Of a stretch of 64,000 nucleotides of DNA, positions 1-12,276 are shown in pieces (position 1 is the first letter of the stretch; each line of letters starts with the position of its first letter). The stretch is from Litomosoides sigmodontis (Eukaryota > Nematoda > Chromadorea > Rhabditida > Onchocercidae): the NCBI GenBank assembly GCA_963070105.1, contig OY718806.1, positions 9,925,690-9,989,689 on the forward strand, written 5' to 3'. The notes under the pieces are model-generated. The model was not told the origin of the DNA and searched no databases. It saw nothing but the letters and a program-made list of their open reading frames with translations. The translations under genes were made by a program, and so were the position numbers.

Positions 1-650
1 ATTTTATATTTAAATGCAAATTATACTTTAAGAAATGAGTGAGGACCATACTACTATTAGTGACGTAATCATTTTAATGCTTAATTCATGTAAATTCCAA
101 AACTCGTCACTTAAATATAATGAATATGGTAAGTTGATTCATTTAAGCCACAACCATAAGTCGTATGTTGTCAGCAATTTTTTCGTTCAAAGATTTTTTT
201 TGACATAAAGATATTTTGATAAATTTAAAACCTTTTATTCGGTAAATTTAACAGGAAATTTGTATTTAACAGAAACATATTTAAAATAATATGAGTTTCA
301 AATGTGATATTTAGAGGAAAGCGCAAATTGAAAACATTTGATATGAAGGATGTCTGCTCACTTCCAGATGTACTCACATCACTTCGCGTAACGGAGAAAT
401 GCTATGAAGTGCATCTCAAAGATTACGTTTTACGAACCGAAATTTGCATCATTTCTCATTTCCGAAACTTTTCGCCATCTCATAACGAAATTTGAAAATT
501 CGATAGAACGCGAAAAGGTTGCGATTTGCGGAACAGTCATAGATAAATGCAATCGAGAAATCAGATGATTTGTAGAGCATAATCTTTCAAATGCAATTTC
601 CGGTAATTTTTGGAACGCGTAGAATTAATTTTCACGAGAGGTCTGCTCCA

Positions 651-681
<31 letters not shown>

Positions 682-690
682 TCTCTCCCT
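651..690. repeat. (CT)n microsatellite
   Basis: A nearly pure CT dinucleotide tract ending in CTTT/CTCCCT variants. It faces a GA tract 200 bp downstream, so the two could pair as long complementary arms. Confidence 0.9.
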
Positions 691-890
691 ATGTATTTTT
701 CCACAAACATTTTTTTTTGAAAAGCTGAGGGAGGAAATGTTCAGCGTGTTTCATGATGTACACAACTGCTAGCAATATTTAAATGAATCATGCAAAAATT
801 TGGTTCCACTTTTAACTTCATTTTTTAGGGCATTCTCTTTTCTCCCTCTTTTCCTCACTTTTATTTTCTTCCTTCTCGCAAAGAGACATG

Positions 891-912
891 GAGAGAGAGA
901 GAGAGAGAGAGC
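891..912. repeat. (GA)n microsatellite
   Basis: A pure GA dinucleotide tract followed by GA-rich degenerate sequence to about 930. It is complementary to the CT tract at 651-690. Confidence 0.9.
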
Positions 913-1974
913 AAGAGAGGGGAAGAGATGGGAAGTAATTGTGGAATGCTAGGATAAAAATGCTAAATCATCGTGAAAGATGATATACCTGACAGATCGG
1001 CATTTATAACGATGACATGGTGGATGAACGGATTAAGCTGAGTAACAGGAAGGAAGATAAATGAGAGAGGGAAGGAATAAAAGGAAGGAAAGGGAAGCAT
1101 GGAAGTTGTGATGACCGATAATGAAATTTCAAAGCAGGAGTGACTGAAAGGGAGAGAGGGAGAAAGGAATAGCAGATTTAGCAAACAGCAACAACAAAAA
1201 AGCAACTGAATGAAATTTGATGAACTTTTCGAGCCTTTTTTTTTCCTTTTCCTTTCCTATCAAAAAACGATAATAACGAAAGGTTGAAATTCAAAATTTA
1301 TTCCTTTTAATTTTTAAAACTTCACCCAATTCCGTCGTCACTCAAGTAAAAATTATCAATAAAATGCTAATAATTTTAGGGTGAGAATAGTAATTAATAT
1401 TAATAATTGTTGGCGCATTTATTCTGATCAAAAAATGTGAAAGGAATTAATTGTAATTTAAAATTATTAAGGATAATAGAAGAGTTGAAATGATCGAACA
1501 ATTTGAGGCAATCGATTGACAGGGAGCGCATGATAGGCTGTAAAATGCATGCACAAACAAGCATTTGTTGTGAGTAAAAAAAACGATAAGCATTTGGTGA
1601 TCATTTTAGCTATTATTGATTAGTCAAATATTGTAGCTAACAACATAACATTTGTTAGCAATAACAAATGTGTGCAATGGATATTAGAGATAGGGGGCGG
1701 GGAAGGGGTGAGGGGGTGCTGCTTACAACAAATTCAACTGCAAACTGCACAACCGTTACTATTCCGGCTGGTCCTCCTGCTGCAGGTGGTAAACTGACAA
1801 ATGAGAGGAGGAGGGGGAGAGAGGGAGAGAGAGAAAGAGGGAAAGCAGAAAACAGTAGGTTTTTACGATTTCGAAAAAATTTAATGCTTTGTGCATTGGG
1901 ATATTCATATAGTCAACTGTTCTAAGACTGCACGACAATTCTCCCTCTACAAATAGTTGACAAAATTGACAACG

Positions 1975-2008
1975 CACATACACACACACACACACATACA
2001 CACACACA
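1975..2008. repeat. (CA)n microsatellite
   Basis: A CA dinucleotide run with one CATA interruption. The Cys/Val-rich antisense reading frames over it are products of the repeat. Confidence 0.9.
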
Positions 2009-2181
2009 AAGAGATCCATATGGATCGAGACAGATACATAGCTTAACAGAATTTGTTGAGTTGAGGAAGGTGGGGAATGGAAAAAATTCAAAAGTGGAGC
2101 GATCTTTCAGTTTTGACTTCGTCATTTTCATCTCCACTTCAGCCCTCACTCTCACTGGCTCTCCTTAGCTCTTGTTGATAG

Positions 2182-2250
2182 TTCCAGTTGTTCATCCTAC
2201 CTCAAGCTATTGTAAAAACGAATAGCTTGAGGTAGGATGAACAACTGGAA
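2182..2250 (+). ncRNA. Perfect hairpin with let-7-family seed; miRNA candidate
   Basis: The left arm 2182-2211 and right arm 2221-2250 are exact reverse complements over 30 bp, separated by a 9-nt loop (GTAAAAACG). The right arm contains TGAGGTAG at 2228-2235, the first eight bases of the let-7 microRNA family. A 22-nt product starting at 2228 would end one base inside the stem, as expected for a Dicer product from the 3' arm. Against a standard miRNA: the stem has no bulges and the seed is on the 3p arm, whereas let-7 miRNAs normally come from the 5p arm. The arms are identical on the minus strand, so strand is not settled. It could instead be a short inverted repeat or a siRNA-producing hairpin. 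Confidence 0.45.
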
Positions 2251-2251
2251 A

Positions 2252-2292
2252 TACTGTTCAAATAGTCTCACTGTTCAACTATTTGAGCAGTA
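2252..2292. repeat. Second inverted repeat next to the let-7-like hairpin
   Basis: Arms 2252-2265 and 2279-2292 pair at 13 of 14 positions around a 13-nt loop. The hairpin starts one base after the preceding 69-nt hairpin. The stem is too short for a typical pre-miRNA on its own. Confidence 0.6.
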
Positions 2293-4305
2293 AGATTATC
2301 ATCGAAAATTAGTGAAAGGGAAGAAGGTTCGATTAGCGGATGCATACTACGGTATTGCGAAGGAAGCAGGAAAGACGATGAGATACGACAATTTCGAAAT
2401 TTTGAAAAACTCTAAAATTCAATTCTCCTCTTCTTTCTTTTCTATCCTTCCCTTCCTTCTAGTATCCATTTTCATTTCTTTCATCCCAATTTGCTTATTG
2501 CTAAAAAAAAAGGTATTAATTTTATCAAATTTGTCCTCTTCACTAAAATATCTCCGATATTTTTATTTGTAAGGACTTTGCTTACGTATAAAATTTCTTT
2601 TTGCATATTACACATTGAAAGCAATGAAGAGATTTAATAAAGAAAAAAATGAAATATTTTAAAATTTTTAAAAGTTTTTTCCATATCTTTTCAATATGTC
2701 TTTGTGAATGAATGGGAGGTAATATGATGGGTTCACTTATTCATTCATATTTATTAGTGACTAATTTCGATATTGAAATGTTGAAATGCACCTCGTCGAT
2801 TTCGTTTTTCCTTTACAGAAGATTACAGATTAAAATACATTTATGCGATTTAAAAATCTGCTTAGATAATTTTTTTAAGAAAAAAATGTGAAAAATGAGT
2901 ACTAAAAAATTTTTTCTATTTCCCCCTTTTCGTCTAATTTGTGAATTCTAATTGAGCATGATAACTATTTCAATGGATATTTGGAACAGATAAAAAAGAG
3001 AAGAAAAGGTAATTTTGCATTACTGAAATTCCATAAACAATTTAAACATAAAAATTTATTACACGCGAAGACCTATTTTGCATAACAAAAATGAAACGTG
3101 CGGGCAAAATATGAACATTCGATAGGATCCGAATCAATTTGCTTGATGAAAAGAAACCATTTAAACAAATCATTGCAAATAAATTAGAAATTCAATGGGA
3201 TATGAATTTCTCATTTATAACAATCACATTAATTGATGGCAATTATGGTATGAATTTGCAAAATATTGCAAATATATTCTTTTTAAAATTATAATTTTTC
3301 ATTAAAATTATAATTTTTCATAATTTCAAAATAGATGACAAGGAGAGGAAAGATGAATTTGCAAAAAGGATATCTGTCAATGCAAAAAAGAAGGGAAACA
3401 TTTCAAATGAAATAGATTAAATTAGAAATGTTTAAGCCTAATAACTGGCACCATCAACTTCAAATTTTTTCAAATTTTGGGAAAACAGGAATATATCATT
3501 CTCTACAGAAATGCTGATCTTTGAAAGTCCAAATCACTGAAATTTTGCAACAACTCACCCAATAATTTCATTACACGCTTTTTTTTTGATTTGAGCAAGC
3601 GTTTTTATAAATTTAAAGTTATCAAAGTTACAGATTTGCAGAGAAGGGAGAACGAAAGCTAGTTTTCGCTAACAATGAATATCTTAATATTGTTGGCATT
3701 TAAAGATAAATAAGTGCATATGATGATAACCATGGGAAGCAGAAATTTAAATAATCTTCACCTCGTGACTTCTCATTGCAATTATTAAAATACAAATGCA
3801 TTTTTGTACACCTAAAATTAATGCCTGACCTTTTTTTCTTCCTTGTATTTTTTTTCTCTGAAAATTTCCACTTATTTAAATGGCAATGATGGGAAAGGTA
3901 TGGAAAAGTGGATATGCGTTGGTCAGCGAACCGTAGACCTTATGCACACCACTGCATGGTCATATCTTTGAAATAATTCCATCAAGGTCAAAGGTCAGTT
4001 GGTGGAAAGTGTCGGAAAATTGTGAATGAGAAGGATTTGTTAATGCAGTACAACAATGTTAGAGTCATATCAGGGACGATGAATATAGAAGAAAAGTGGT
4101 AATTATAGAGGACCATTATCCTTAAAAAAAGGAAACCTTACGTCGGAAAACAAGGAGGAAAAAAGTTACAAAAACAAAAAAGATCCCGAAAAAATCGATC
4201 AGCAGAGAGAGGAAGAGATCATCGTCGTGACCTCGACCACTCGACCGACCACTGCTAGCAGCTCCGAACCATTGCGCAATTATAATATTACATTATCATC
4301 AAAAC
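2293..4305. other. Gene-free AT-rich region
   Basis: No convincing exon. Around 2310-2440 two overlapping plus frames are open for about 35 codons, but neither can be tied to a gene. Around 3280-3330 there is a short AT direct repeat. The last few hundred bases are probably upstream sequence of the gene that starts at 4306. Confidence 0.5.
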
Positions 4306-7300
4306 ATGAGGAGAATTGATGTCGGGAATCAATCATTACCATCAACTATAAAGGTCCGCATGGTAAGTGACAGATTCTTGTGAATATTAAATTTCGAAAA
4401 ACTAGGACAAACAAATTTTGTATGAAAGTCACTTTTTTTCGCAAATATTTTAATCCAAAATTTATGACTATAGAATTTAACAATAATAATTATTGTATTT
4501 GATTGTTGTATGAATTCTATTTAAGCAATGAATAGTTGGATGCATTATCCACAGGGACAATTGTTAACATCTATGTAACATATTAGCAAAAATCGAATAA
4601 AATCTGAAGTACATCGCGTACATTCATCGTGATCGACTCACGTGATGTCACTTTTTCATCTCATTTTTCATGCTTCTTTGAGTGTATAATATTTGACACC
4701 TTCTTAAATTAATGATAAATTTCATCCTGATAGTATAATCAGCAATTTTTTACAAGTAGTAAGTTTTATGCGAAAAACATTGGGAAGAGGATTCCAAAAT
4801 TATCTATGATATGTTTACACACGCTCGATTTCAAGAGGATTGAGTACTAATGAAAATGAAAACTTTGGCTTGCGATAATGACAAGGGGAAAGAGAAGAGG
4901 CGACAGATAGTAGACGAGAGATAAGAAGAGAGAAAAGGAAAAAGGAGGAGAGGAACATCTCGGAGTTATATGAAACATCGTGTGAGTTACTCGGGATTAT
5001 TGAAGTTAACTTCATTCTTTCCACTGATATCATTTTATCAGTTAATGATATGGGCATCTTTACTTTGAAAAGCTTTATTTTCAATGTTCAATTAAATCAG
5101 TTACACTTCGTACATCCCACCTACTGAGGACATTAATCCATCTGCTCCCACTCCTTTTCGCCAGTTTTCTGTCGCTGCGATGGAAGACATTTCATAACAA
5201 GGGCCGCGCTTTATTTCATCGAAATAAACGTGTAGTTTGTGGCAGCTATGATCGGTTTTTTGTTCCCATGCACTTGACTGGCGGGGTTTGGTGGGGAGGG
5301 GGGAAGGAGGGGTGATTATGGGTATCCGGTTTTCCGGGACTTCTGCTGCTGTTTGGAATTCTAATAGTGAAGGTTGTTGTCGAATTTTTGTTAAGGTTAA
5401 GGATTAGTTTATGCTTTCTTATTTTCTTTTGTGAACGCTTAAATTACGTCTTCGTACACTTTAACATTGTTTAGCACTACTTGTAAAGTCAAAATAATTA
5501 GTTAGGCATTAAAATTTTGTGAAAGACTTGGGCAAGAAGGTGTACGCTTTTATATATTGTAACTCATGGCGACGTGTATTGCGAATGCTGAAAGCATATC
5601 CGCGTGATTATTACAATTAAAACGTAATCACATTGTGTTATGCGAAAACGCTTTTATGCTCAACTAGCCAGTTAAATGAAAGTTATATTTTTATTGTTTA
5701 TATTACGTTTTTACTCAAAACTGTTTAACAAAGTAGTCGATCTACCAATAAAATGTGAGTTTGTCACTTTGAGCTTTATATTATTGATGATACAATGTAC
5801 TATCAAGTTTATGATATATATATATATATATTTCAGCTCACAGTTTATTCTAAATTTCAGGTTGATGACCTAACAATGAAAAAAATGGAAAGGGAGGATG
5901 CCAGTCGGAAAAGTATGAGACATAGAGGCAATTTCCAGTGGCCGTCTAAAAACAGCGTGTTAACAACACCGGAACGGAAACGTTCAAGAGGTTCCACGAG
6001 TTTCGCTGACTCCGGTTTAGGCTCATCAATATTTGGTTCACCTCCCTCAAAACCAGTAAGCTGTGAAAATTTCATTACATACAGGCGAATTTGATTTGTA
6101 CTTTTTTCTCAAAATTCAAAAGCGGATACGGAATTCTTATTTCTGGGAGTTCTGAAAAATTTCATACTGCCCTCATATTAAAATACGAGAGCTCTTCAAA
6201 ATATTTCTCAGTTACAAAGGTTTTGTTTAGTATTAGCTCATGATTGCAGGTCATTATATCAGATACTGCTCCTATGCTAAGGACACCAACAAGGAAAAAG
6301 TCGTCAAGTACAAATTCATCGTCTCCACAATCACCATTAAAGTAAGTTTTAATGTTGTCTTTTATAAGATGTAGAAATCAATATTCAAAGAAATCAAAGG
6401 TAATATAATATATAAGTAAAAAATTCTTCATTTTGTGGTGTATAGAGCTTCGCTTTTTATCTGGAACACCTGGTAATAGCAGTACCATGTGTATATGTTT
6501 TTTGTCATTATTGTGTGAGGTTTTGTGGTTTCTTTTAAAAGGTTACGGTTAATCTACACTTGTATTCTTGATTCTGTGTATGAAATTTTAGATCTTTTCT
6601 GCATATATCTGCGTTTAGCGATGCCTTCTGCCCACCGGAGAACTGTTCGCCTCCGTCGAAGTTCCGCTTGTCCGATCCGGGCAAAGCTGTCGGTAAAACT
6701 TTTGAATTTTGATAAAGGCATAAAATCCGGCTTCAGTCAAATTGATGTAAGTCGATTGAAAGAATGGTTAGGAAAAAAATCATAACTTCTTCAGCGAACT
6801 GACGTTCTAGCTTTAGTTATCACTGGTTGACACATTGTACGAAAAGTCTAGGTACTTTCGTTCGTTGGGTGAACTTAAGTGGTAATGACAAGAAAAGAAG
6901 CACTGAACACAAGCTCAGAAGGGTGTGGCTTAAATGTGTTCCCAAAATGGTAAGCGGCAGATAAGAACAATTGTATGGGATGTGGGGGCCTTCATCGAAT
7001 AACGCTGAGAAGAATACAGATTTCAGAATCGTTGTAATCGTGGCATGCAAACTCGGAAATATTAAATTAATTTCTTTTTTTAATGTAGTTGTTCGGCTAA
7101 ACAGAATTAATGAAAAAACTAACTAATAGAATCAAAGATTAAACAAACCTATTAATAATTGCATTCTAATATTTCATAATTCATAGGTCAAATTAAGGAG
7201 TGATTTTTTTTTACAGAATACAGATTTAGTGGAGCAAATGTACCGGAAAGTGAAACACCTATCAATATGGCGGACGATGCATTAAGTGGAGCAATGCCAT

Positions 7301-8823
7301 CTACCTCCTTCAAAAACTGGTTTTTTCGGTCTGTCATTCCTTTGAAGCTTAGTTTATCATAAACCTTGACAAGGTATGAAGTTGGTTTTTGTGGGTGTGA
7401 TATGATAGCAAAGGTAAGTCAGGCAAGTAGCTTTTGCTGTAGGTCGGTTCTGAACGGCTGAACAGGTTTGCTTTCATGGGAATAGGTTTGCTCTGTGTTG
7501 TGAGTGTGTACTGCATGAAATACGGAATATTCGTTAAAAATTAGATGAACTGTTTTTTTTCTTAATTTTTTTTGGATTGCGGTTTGATAGAACTTCGAAC
7601 AGAAATAATCATGTTTTCTATAATTTCGAAGTTCTGTTTTAGGTTAACACCTGATGATGAAAATGATGATGGCATAATGGACACTGCTGCTTCATATGGG
7701 ACGGTAGAAACACCGAGTAAAGGGTTTAAGAACGAAATGGTTTGTGATATGTTGATATGATAATTCTTGTAACCGAACTTCCGAAGTATGGTTGAAGTGA
7801 CCAGTGAATCATTCCTTATTCTCAATCTATGTCGTTAGCAAACATTTCTGTGCTTCAGAATATTTCCTTATGTTTTATTTAATTTAAATCAAAAAGGCGT
7901 CAAAATATTTGCAAAAGAAGCGTGCGATTGAAGAAATACAACGCATTTTTTTCCGTTTCCAGAACATGGCTGCAAGCTTTATTGACGATAACTTTTCATT
8001 GCTTACATCAGCCTCATTGCACATGGGTTCAACTGATGACATATCAAAAAGTCATGCTTTCATATCTTCACATTATACTATTCCTGAACAGGCTAACGGT
8101 CCACTGGAAAGCAGGTACGTTGGATGTGTAATTTGAACAGTAGTTCTGATTTCTAAATAGTTCAGTCTGTGGGATCTTCAAGTGGTAATTCGCTGCGCAG
8201 TTCACTTCCACTCCATGATGCGTTTAAAACCTTTTATAAAAAGAGATAATTTGGACGCTGCACTGAATTAAATAGAAGATGAACTGTTGTTTTACAGTTG
8301 GAGTTGGTCTTTGAAGGCGGGGGTGTAATTGCACTTCTTTGGTGACTGTGGATGGTAGAGTAGCTCTCATTTATTTTAAACTTTAAAATTGTTTTAGATC
8401 TACTATTTGCTATGGATGATATCTTAATTGCAGTTTGTGTGAGCCAGTCGATCACTTCAGGCTACATAGTGCGGACATCTCGTCTTCTGTGACAAGCAGT
8501 GACTCTGAGGCTACAATTTTACCAGAACTGAAGATAATTGAAGCAGAAAACGCAAGACTATCTCCACAAAGGGTCCGCATTTTTATACGTGATCTATACA
8601 TAAATTATGACAGGGAACATTTGTCACAAGGTTTTATTTTTAGGTTGAAAGGTTCTACCATAAGAGTAGAACAGCTTCAAGTTCGAGTCGGATGTGTCTT
8701 CGTGAAGCCAATAGCAATTGCAGGCCTTTCAAACCACCGACAAAGGCACTCAAAGTGGTAAAATTTTATTTTTTATTTCTTTCATGTTTGTTTAGTAACT
8801 TGCAGGAAAAGTGTTACTTCTGA
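4306..8823 (+). CDS. Uncharacterised Ser/Pro-rich protein, 10 coding exons
   Basis: Family not recognised. Exons that join in phase: 4306-4362, 5861-6055, 6250-6341, 6619-6692, 7217-7319, 7643-7739, 7963-8114, 8434-8572, 8644-8757 and 8806-8823, giving about 346 aa. The start is the ATG opening exon 1, which ends in a consensus GTAAGT donor. The protein has no membrane segment or catalytic signature. It is rich in Ser, Pro, Asp and basic patches and has many proline-directed sites (TPERKR, SPPSKP, TPTRKK, SPQSP, TPDDE, TPSK, SPQR), which suggests a nuclear, cyclin-dependent-kinase-regulated protein; that is inference only. The 3' end is ambiguous. The donor at 8573 (GTCCGC) is weak, and reading through it gives another open path through exons near 8806-8905, 8940-8987 and 9070-9135, ending at a stop near 9135. 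Exons 1-8 are much firmer than the tail. Confidence 0.7.
7589..7635. repeat. Intronic inverted repeat beside a 3' splice site
   Basis: The 11-bp arms AGAACTTCGAA (7589-7599) and its reverse complement (7625-7635) enclose a 25-nt loop that can itself pair weakly (AGAAA with TTTCT). The structure ends seven bases before the acceptor of the exon starting at 7643. Confidence 0.6.
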
Positions 8824-9135
8824 TATCATCCTGAGTTACTGCAGTATCTCAGATATAACTGCATGTGAAAGTGAAGTTTTCGTAAAAAATATTTTTGTCC
8901 TGAAATTATCAGTTGCTCTGAAATTGGAATACTTGCAGAACTCAAAAAGATGGTTTCAAATAACTTGTGGCGAAACACCTCATCAGGTAAATTTAAACTA
9001 TTTGTTGCAAAATTATGTACGTCATCCAGTGCAAGTCTTACTTGCAGTTCATCAGAATTCTACTTTCAGATAGAAATGACTCGAATGGCAAAAATTTTTT
9101 TAAGTAGTACCGAGGCTAATTCCCACAATGATTAG

Positions 9136-12100
9136 TGGAATGTACTGCCAAAGTACTAGCCAACCATGTGATAACAGTAAGCAGTTTTATGTGAATTTAC
9201 TAAATTTTTGTGAAGTCATTTGAATGTCTTACATGTATAAAACAAGAGTCGTGTGATTATTGCTTCTGTAACCTAGTTATGTATTTTGTTTTATAGTAGA
9301 ACACGGATCATTGTGATTATCGATATTTCAAGTTTAGGCACCTGTAATTTTAGTTCGATTTAGCTTTGTTTGTTACTTTTTGGTTTTGATATCAATTTAG
9401 ATTGCTTATAGCAACAGTTTAACTAATTCCAATGGAGTCGAAATACGGGGAAAAGATTGAATTCCTAATCCTCCTAGTGTGCTTAATTTTTGCGGTTTGA
9501 AAGCACAGTCGGTTAGTTTTCGCTTCTTTATGAAGATGGTCATTTAGGCGTGACGTCGGTAGAAGGTTTTGGTCTTTCTGCCATTTAAAAAAAATCGTTT
9601 ATGAACATATGTTATTTTACTCACTCGGAAAACATGACTAGGCGCTAGCTTATACATTAAATTACAGTTACGCCTAGAAAAATGGCGTCATAATGGCGCA
9701 AAGTTTTTTAAGCTAAGTAACTATATTATAAGCATACGAAAAGCAAATAAGATCCGGTATTCCACTACTTCTGATTCTCTGTGAAATATACAAATTGGTT
9801 TAGCCGCAACTGATTTTAGTTAAGACTTATTAGTATAAGCTCTGAGTTGTTAGTACTGTCGATACTGTTGGTTTGTGGTGTGATTTAGAGGTGAATGTGT
9901 TGTCCTTTATTTTTCCAATTTTCATTCAGTTTTCTTCGAATTTCATAATTTATGTCGCAGTTTCTTCCACCTTATCAGTTCATGTTTTCCTCCCACTCAT
10001 TGTATTGATTCCAATAACAGGCATTTTCTATTTTAAATTGCATAATTTGTGTGTACGGGAATGTACACATTTTTTTCAAAGGTTACCGTGTTTACTGAAA
10101 TTTTCTGTACCATACATTTCTTTATTGTTCCTACTTTTTTTTCATTTTTATGGTTTCCCGTTTCATCTGTCCTCCAACGTTTTATCTACTTGTCGTACTT
10201 CGTATTTTTCAGTGTAAACTTTCTCTTCATTTTCTTCATTGCGGAAGGCTATCTTTCTAACTTAACAAGTATTTTACTGGTCTAATCATAATTATTTTAA
10301 AGTACGAATTTCAACATTGAAGTGTATGTGATTCTCAAACGAACGAAAATGTTCATTATCTGCTTTCGTTGCTACCTGACGGTATAAACATTCTGGAAGT
10401 GTAGTGCAGATTAATTAGGGATTTTGAGAATTGTTGATGTTGTTGCGTTGGCCTTTTTTAGGTAATCCATAGAATTCTTCGTATTAGTGTTTTTATTCTT
10501 TTCACTTTTTTATATTATTCTTTTCACTTTTTTATATTATTCTTTTTTCTACAATCACTCTTTATTATGCAGATTATTCAGCAAGATACAAGTCTTTTCA
10601 ATCAATATATATTTCAAATCATCTCATATGACGGTTATTCCATCTTTTCATGTAGTCTTCTAAACCAACCGTTCTTCATTACTCTCGTCCATTTTTGAAA
10701 TTTCATATAGTTTAATTTGCGCCGTTATGCTTAACAAAAATTTTATGTTTTACGAAGTCATATTGTTAATTGAATGAAAATTTTGTAAATTGAATGATAG
10801 CTGTTTGTTGTGGATTTTGAATTATCACGTCATTGAGGCCGGTTCATCGCTTCAACATTTTCAACGATAGTCGAAATCAGAAGCACAGTACTAAACGAAG
10901 CTTAAAATGCTAATTTATATGGAAAGGTATTCTCCTCGCAATGAACTCCATTCTTTAAGAAACATTTTTTTCGGCAATTTTCTCGCTTATTTTAACGGCA
11001 ATCTTGCTTTATAAATGACTAGAAAAGCGGAGAAAATTATCGTGATTAGAAAATGTCACAGAAACCCAGACGCCTTGCACGCTGTAAAAATTTATTGGAA
11101 ATATATAAAATCGAAGTTCTATGTGGCAGAATTCAGAACTACCTTGCATTTAATAATGCAATCACATAAGATTTACGATGGCATTCGTTTGCAAAATTTT
11201 CGAGGAGTTTCCAAAAAATTGTGAAAAAAGGAATTTGACGACATGACGTGTGATAGGTGACATGATAAATTAGTACTATCCCCATTTGGCCATATATTCC
11301 TCGTAACAATGAATAAAGTATATTGATTTGTATGGGTTCTGAAACTATTCGGATTTATTCATTTCAGGAACATCGAAACATAGAATATATGCCTAATATC
11401 ATATATAAATCTTCGTGGACCTCGAAGTTTAGCACTTATTCAGCCATCTCTTGAGATCTTTCAGATAATAACCATTTTGATAATATACAAACATTTCAAC
11501 AATATTTCCATGTAACATCCTCATCTTGTCCAATTATCAAGAAGTTTATGAGAACTGATTTATTACGATGCCGCTGTATTGAATTTGTACAAAGTTTTGC
11601 TATCCCTTAAACCCTTTATCTCATATCTCATTATTGGAAGATTATAATAAAATTTCTTCCGAAAATATTTATCAAAGAAAATGACTGTGTGCGTTGAGCG
11701 TTCCAGTTTACTAAAATAAGCCAATTTGTAAGTTTATTTTTCAGATGTTGACTAAGTTGCCTTCTTTATTTCGTTAGTTGCAAAATTGGATATGCCCAGC
11801 AAATTTTTTCTACTGCTATAGTTTCTTCTTAATGTGTCGATACAATTAGTTAAAGTTAATAGTCACACGCTGTTCTAAAAACATTATCAAACTGGCCGTA
11901 CGTAACATATTTGGAAGCTAATCTAGGTAGTTGATCAATCCGGTTGAAAAATTTTTAAGAAAGAAAGATTCACATGAATTTGTATCCCGTTTTTCTAGGA
12001 CCACGTATATTTCACGCTTTTTGAAGTTTCGAAACAGTGACTTCCAACTAATTCAACCATCCATGTTTGTACTTCTGTAAGACGGTCGCATTCATGAGGA

Positions 12101-12276
12101 CATAGATCTGCTGATGTTCCTAACCTCAACTTCCATTAAATCAATCATTTTTCATCTGCAATGTATTACTACATCAACTGCAACAAATAATCTTATAAAA
12201 AGTAAATTAACTACATGAATTAAAACCCAGAAATTTTTAGTAAAATAATAATGCTGTCAACTAAAGAAATGGCACA
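9136..12276. other. Gene-free AT-rich region
   Basis: No exon with supporting splice sites or recognisable protein on either strand. A 22-bp direct duplication lies at 10493-10536. Open frames around 9873-10285 and 11015-11224 have the composition of AT-rich noncoding sequence. Confidence 0.5.

Larger units (their letters stand above)
1..2181. other. Gene-free region with microsatellites
   Basis: No convincing exon was seen on either strand. The stretch is AT-rich and carries simple repeats: a CT tract at 651-690, a GA tract at 891-912, GA-rich sequence at 1801-1850 and a CA tract at 1975-2008. Short open frames here lie over these repeats or in low-complexity sequence and show no recognisable domain or splice context. 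Confidence 0.6.

Noticed and set aside
2312..2440. Frame reading GKKVRLADAYYGIAKEAGK, vaguely like the start of FtsJ-type RNA methyltransferases
   Set aside because: It needs a GTG start, the resemblance is brief and no methyltransferase core follows; a second frame is equally open over the same bases.
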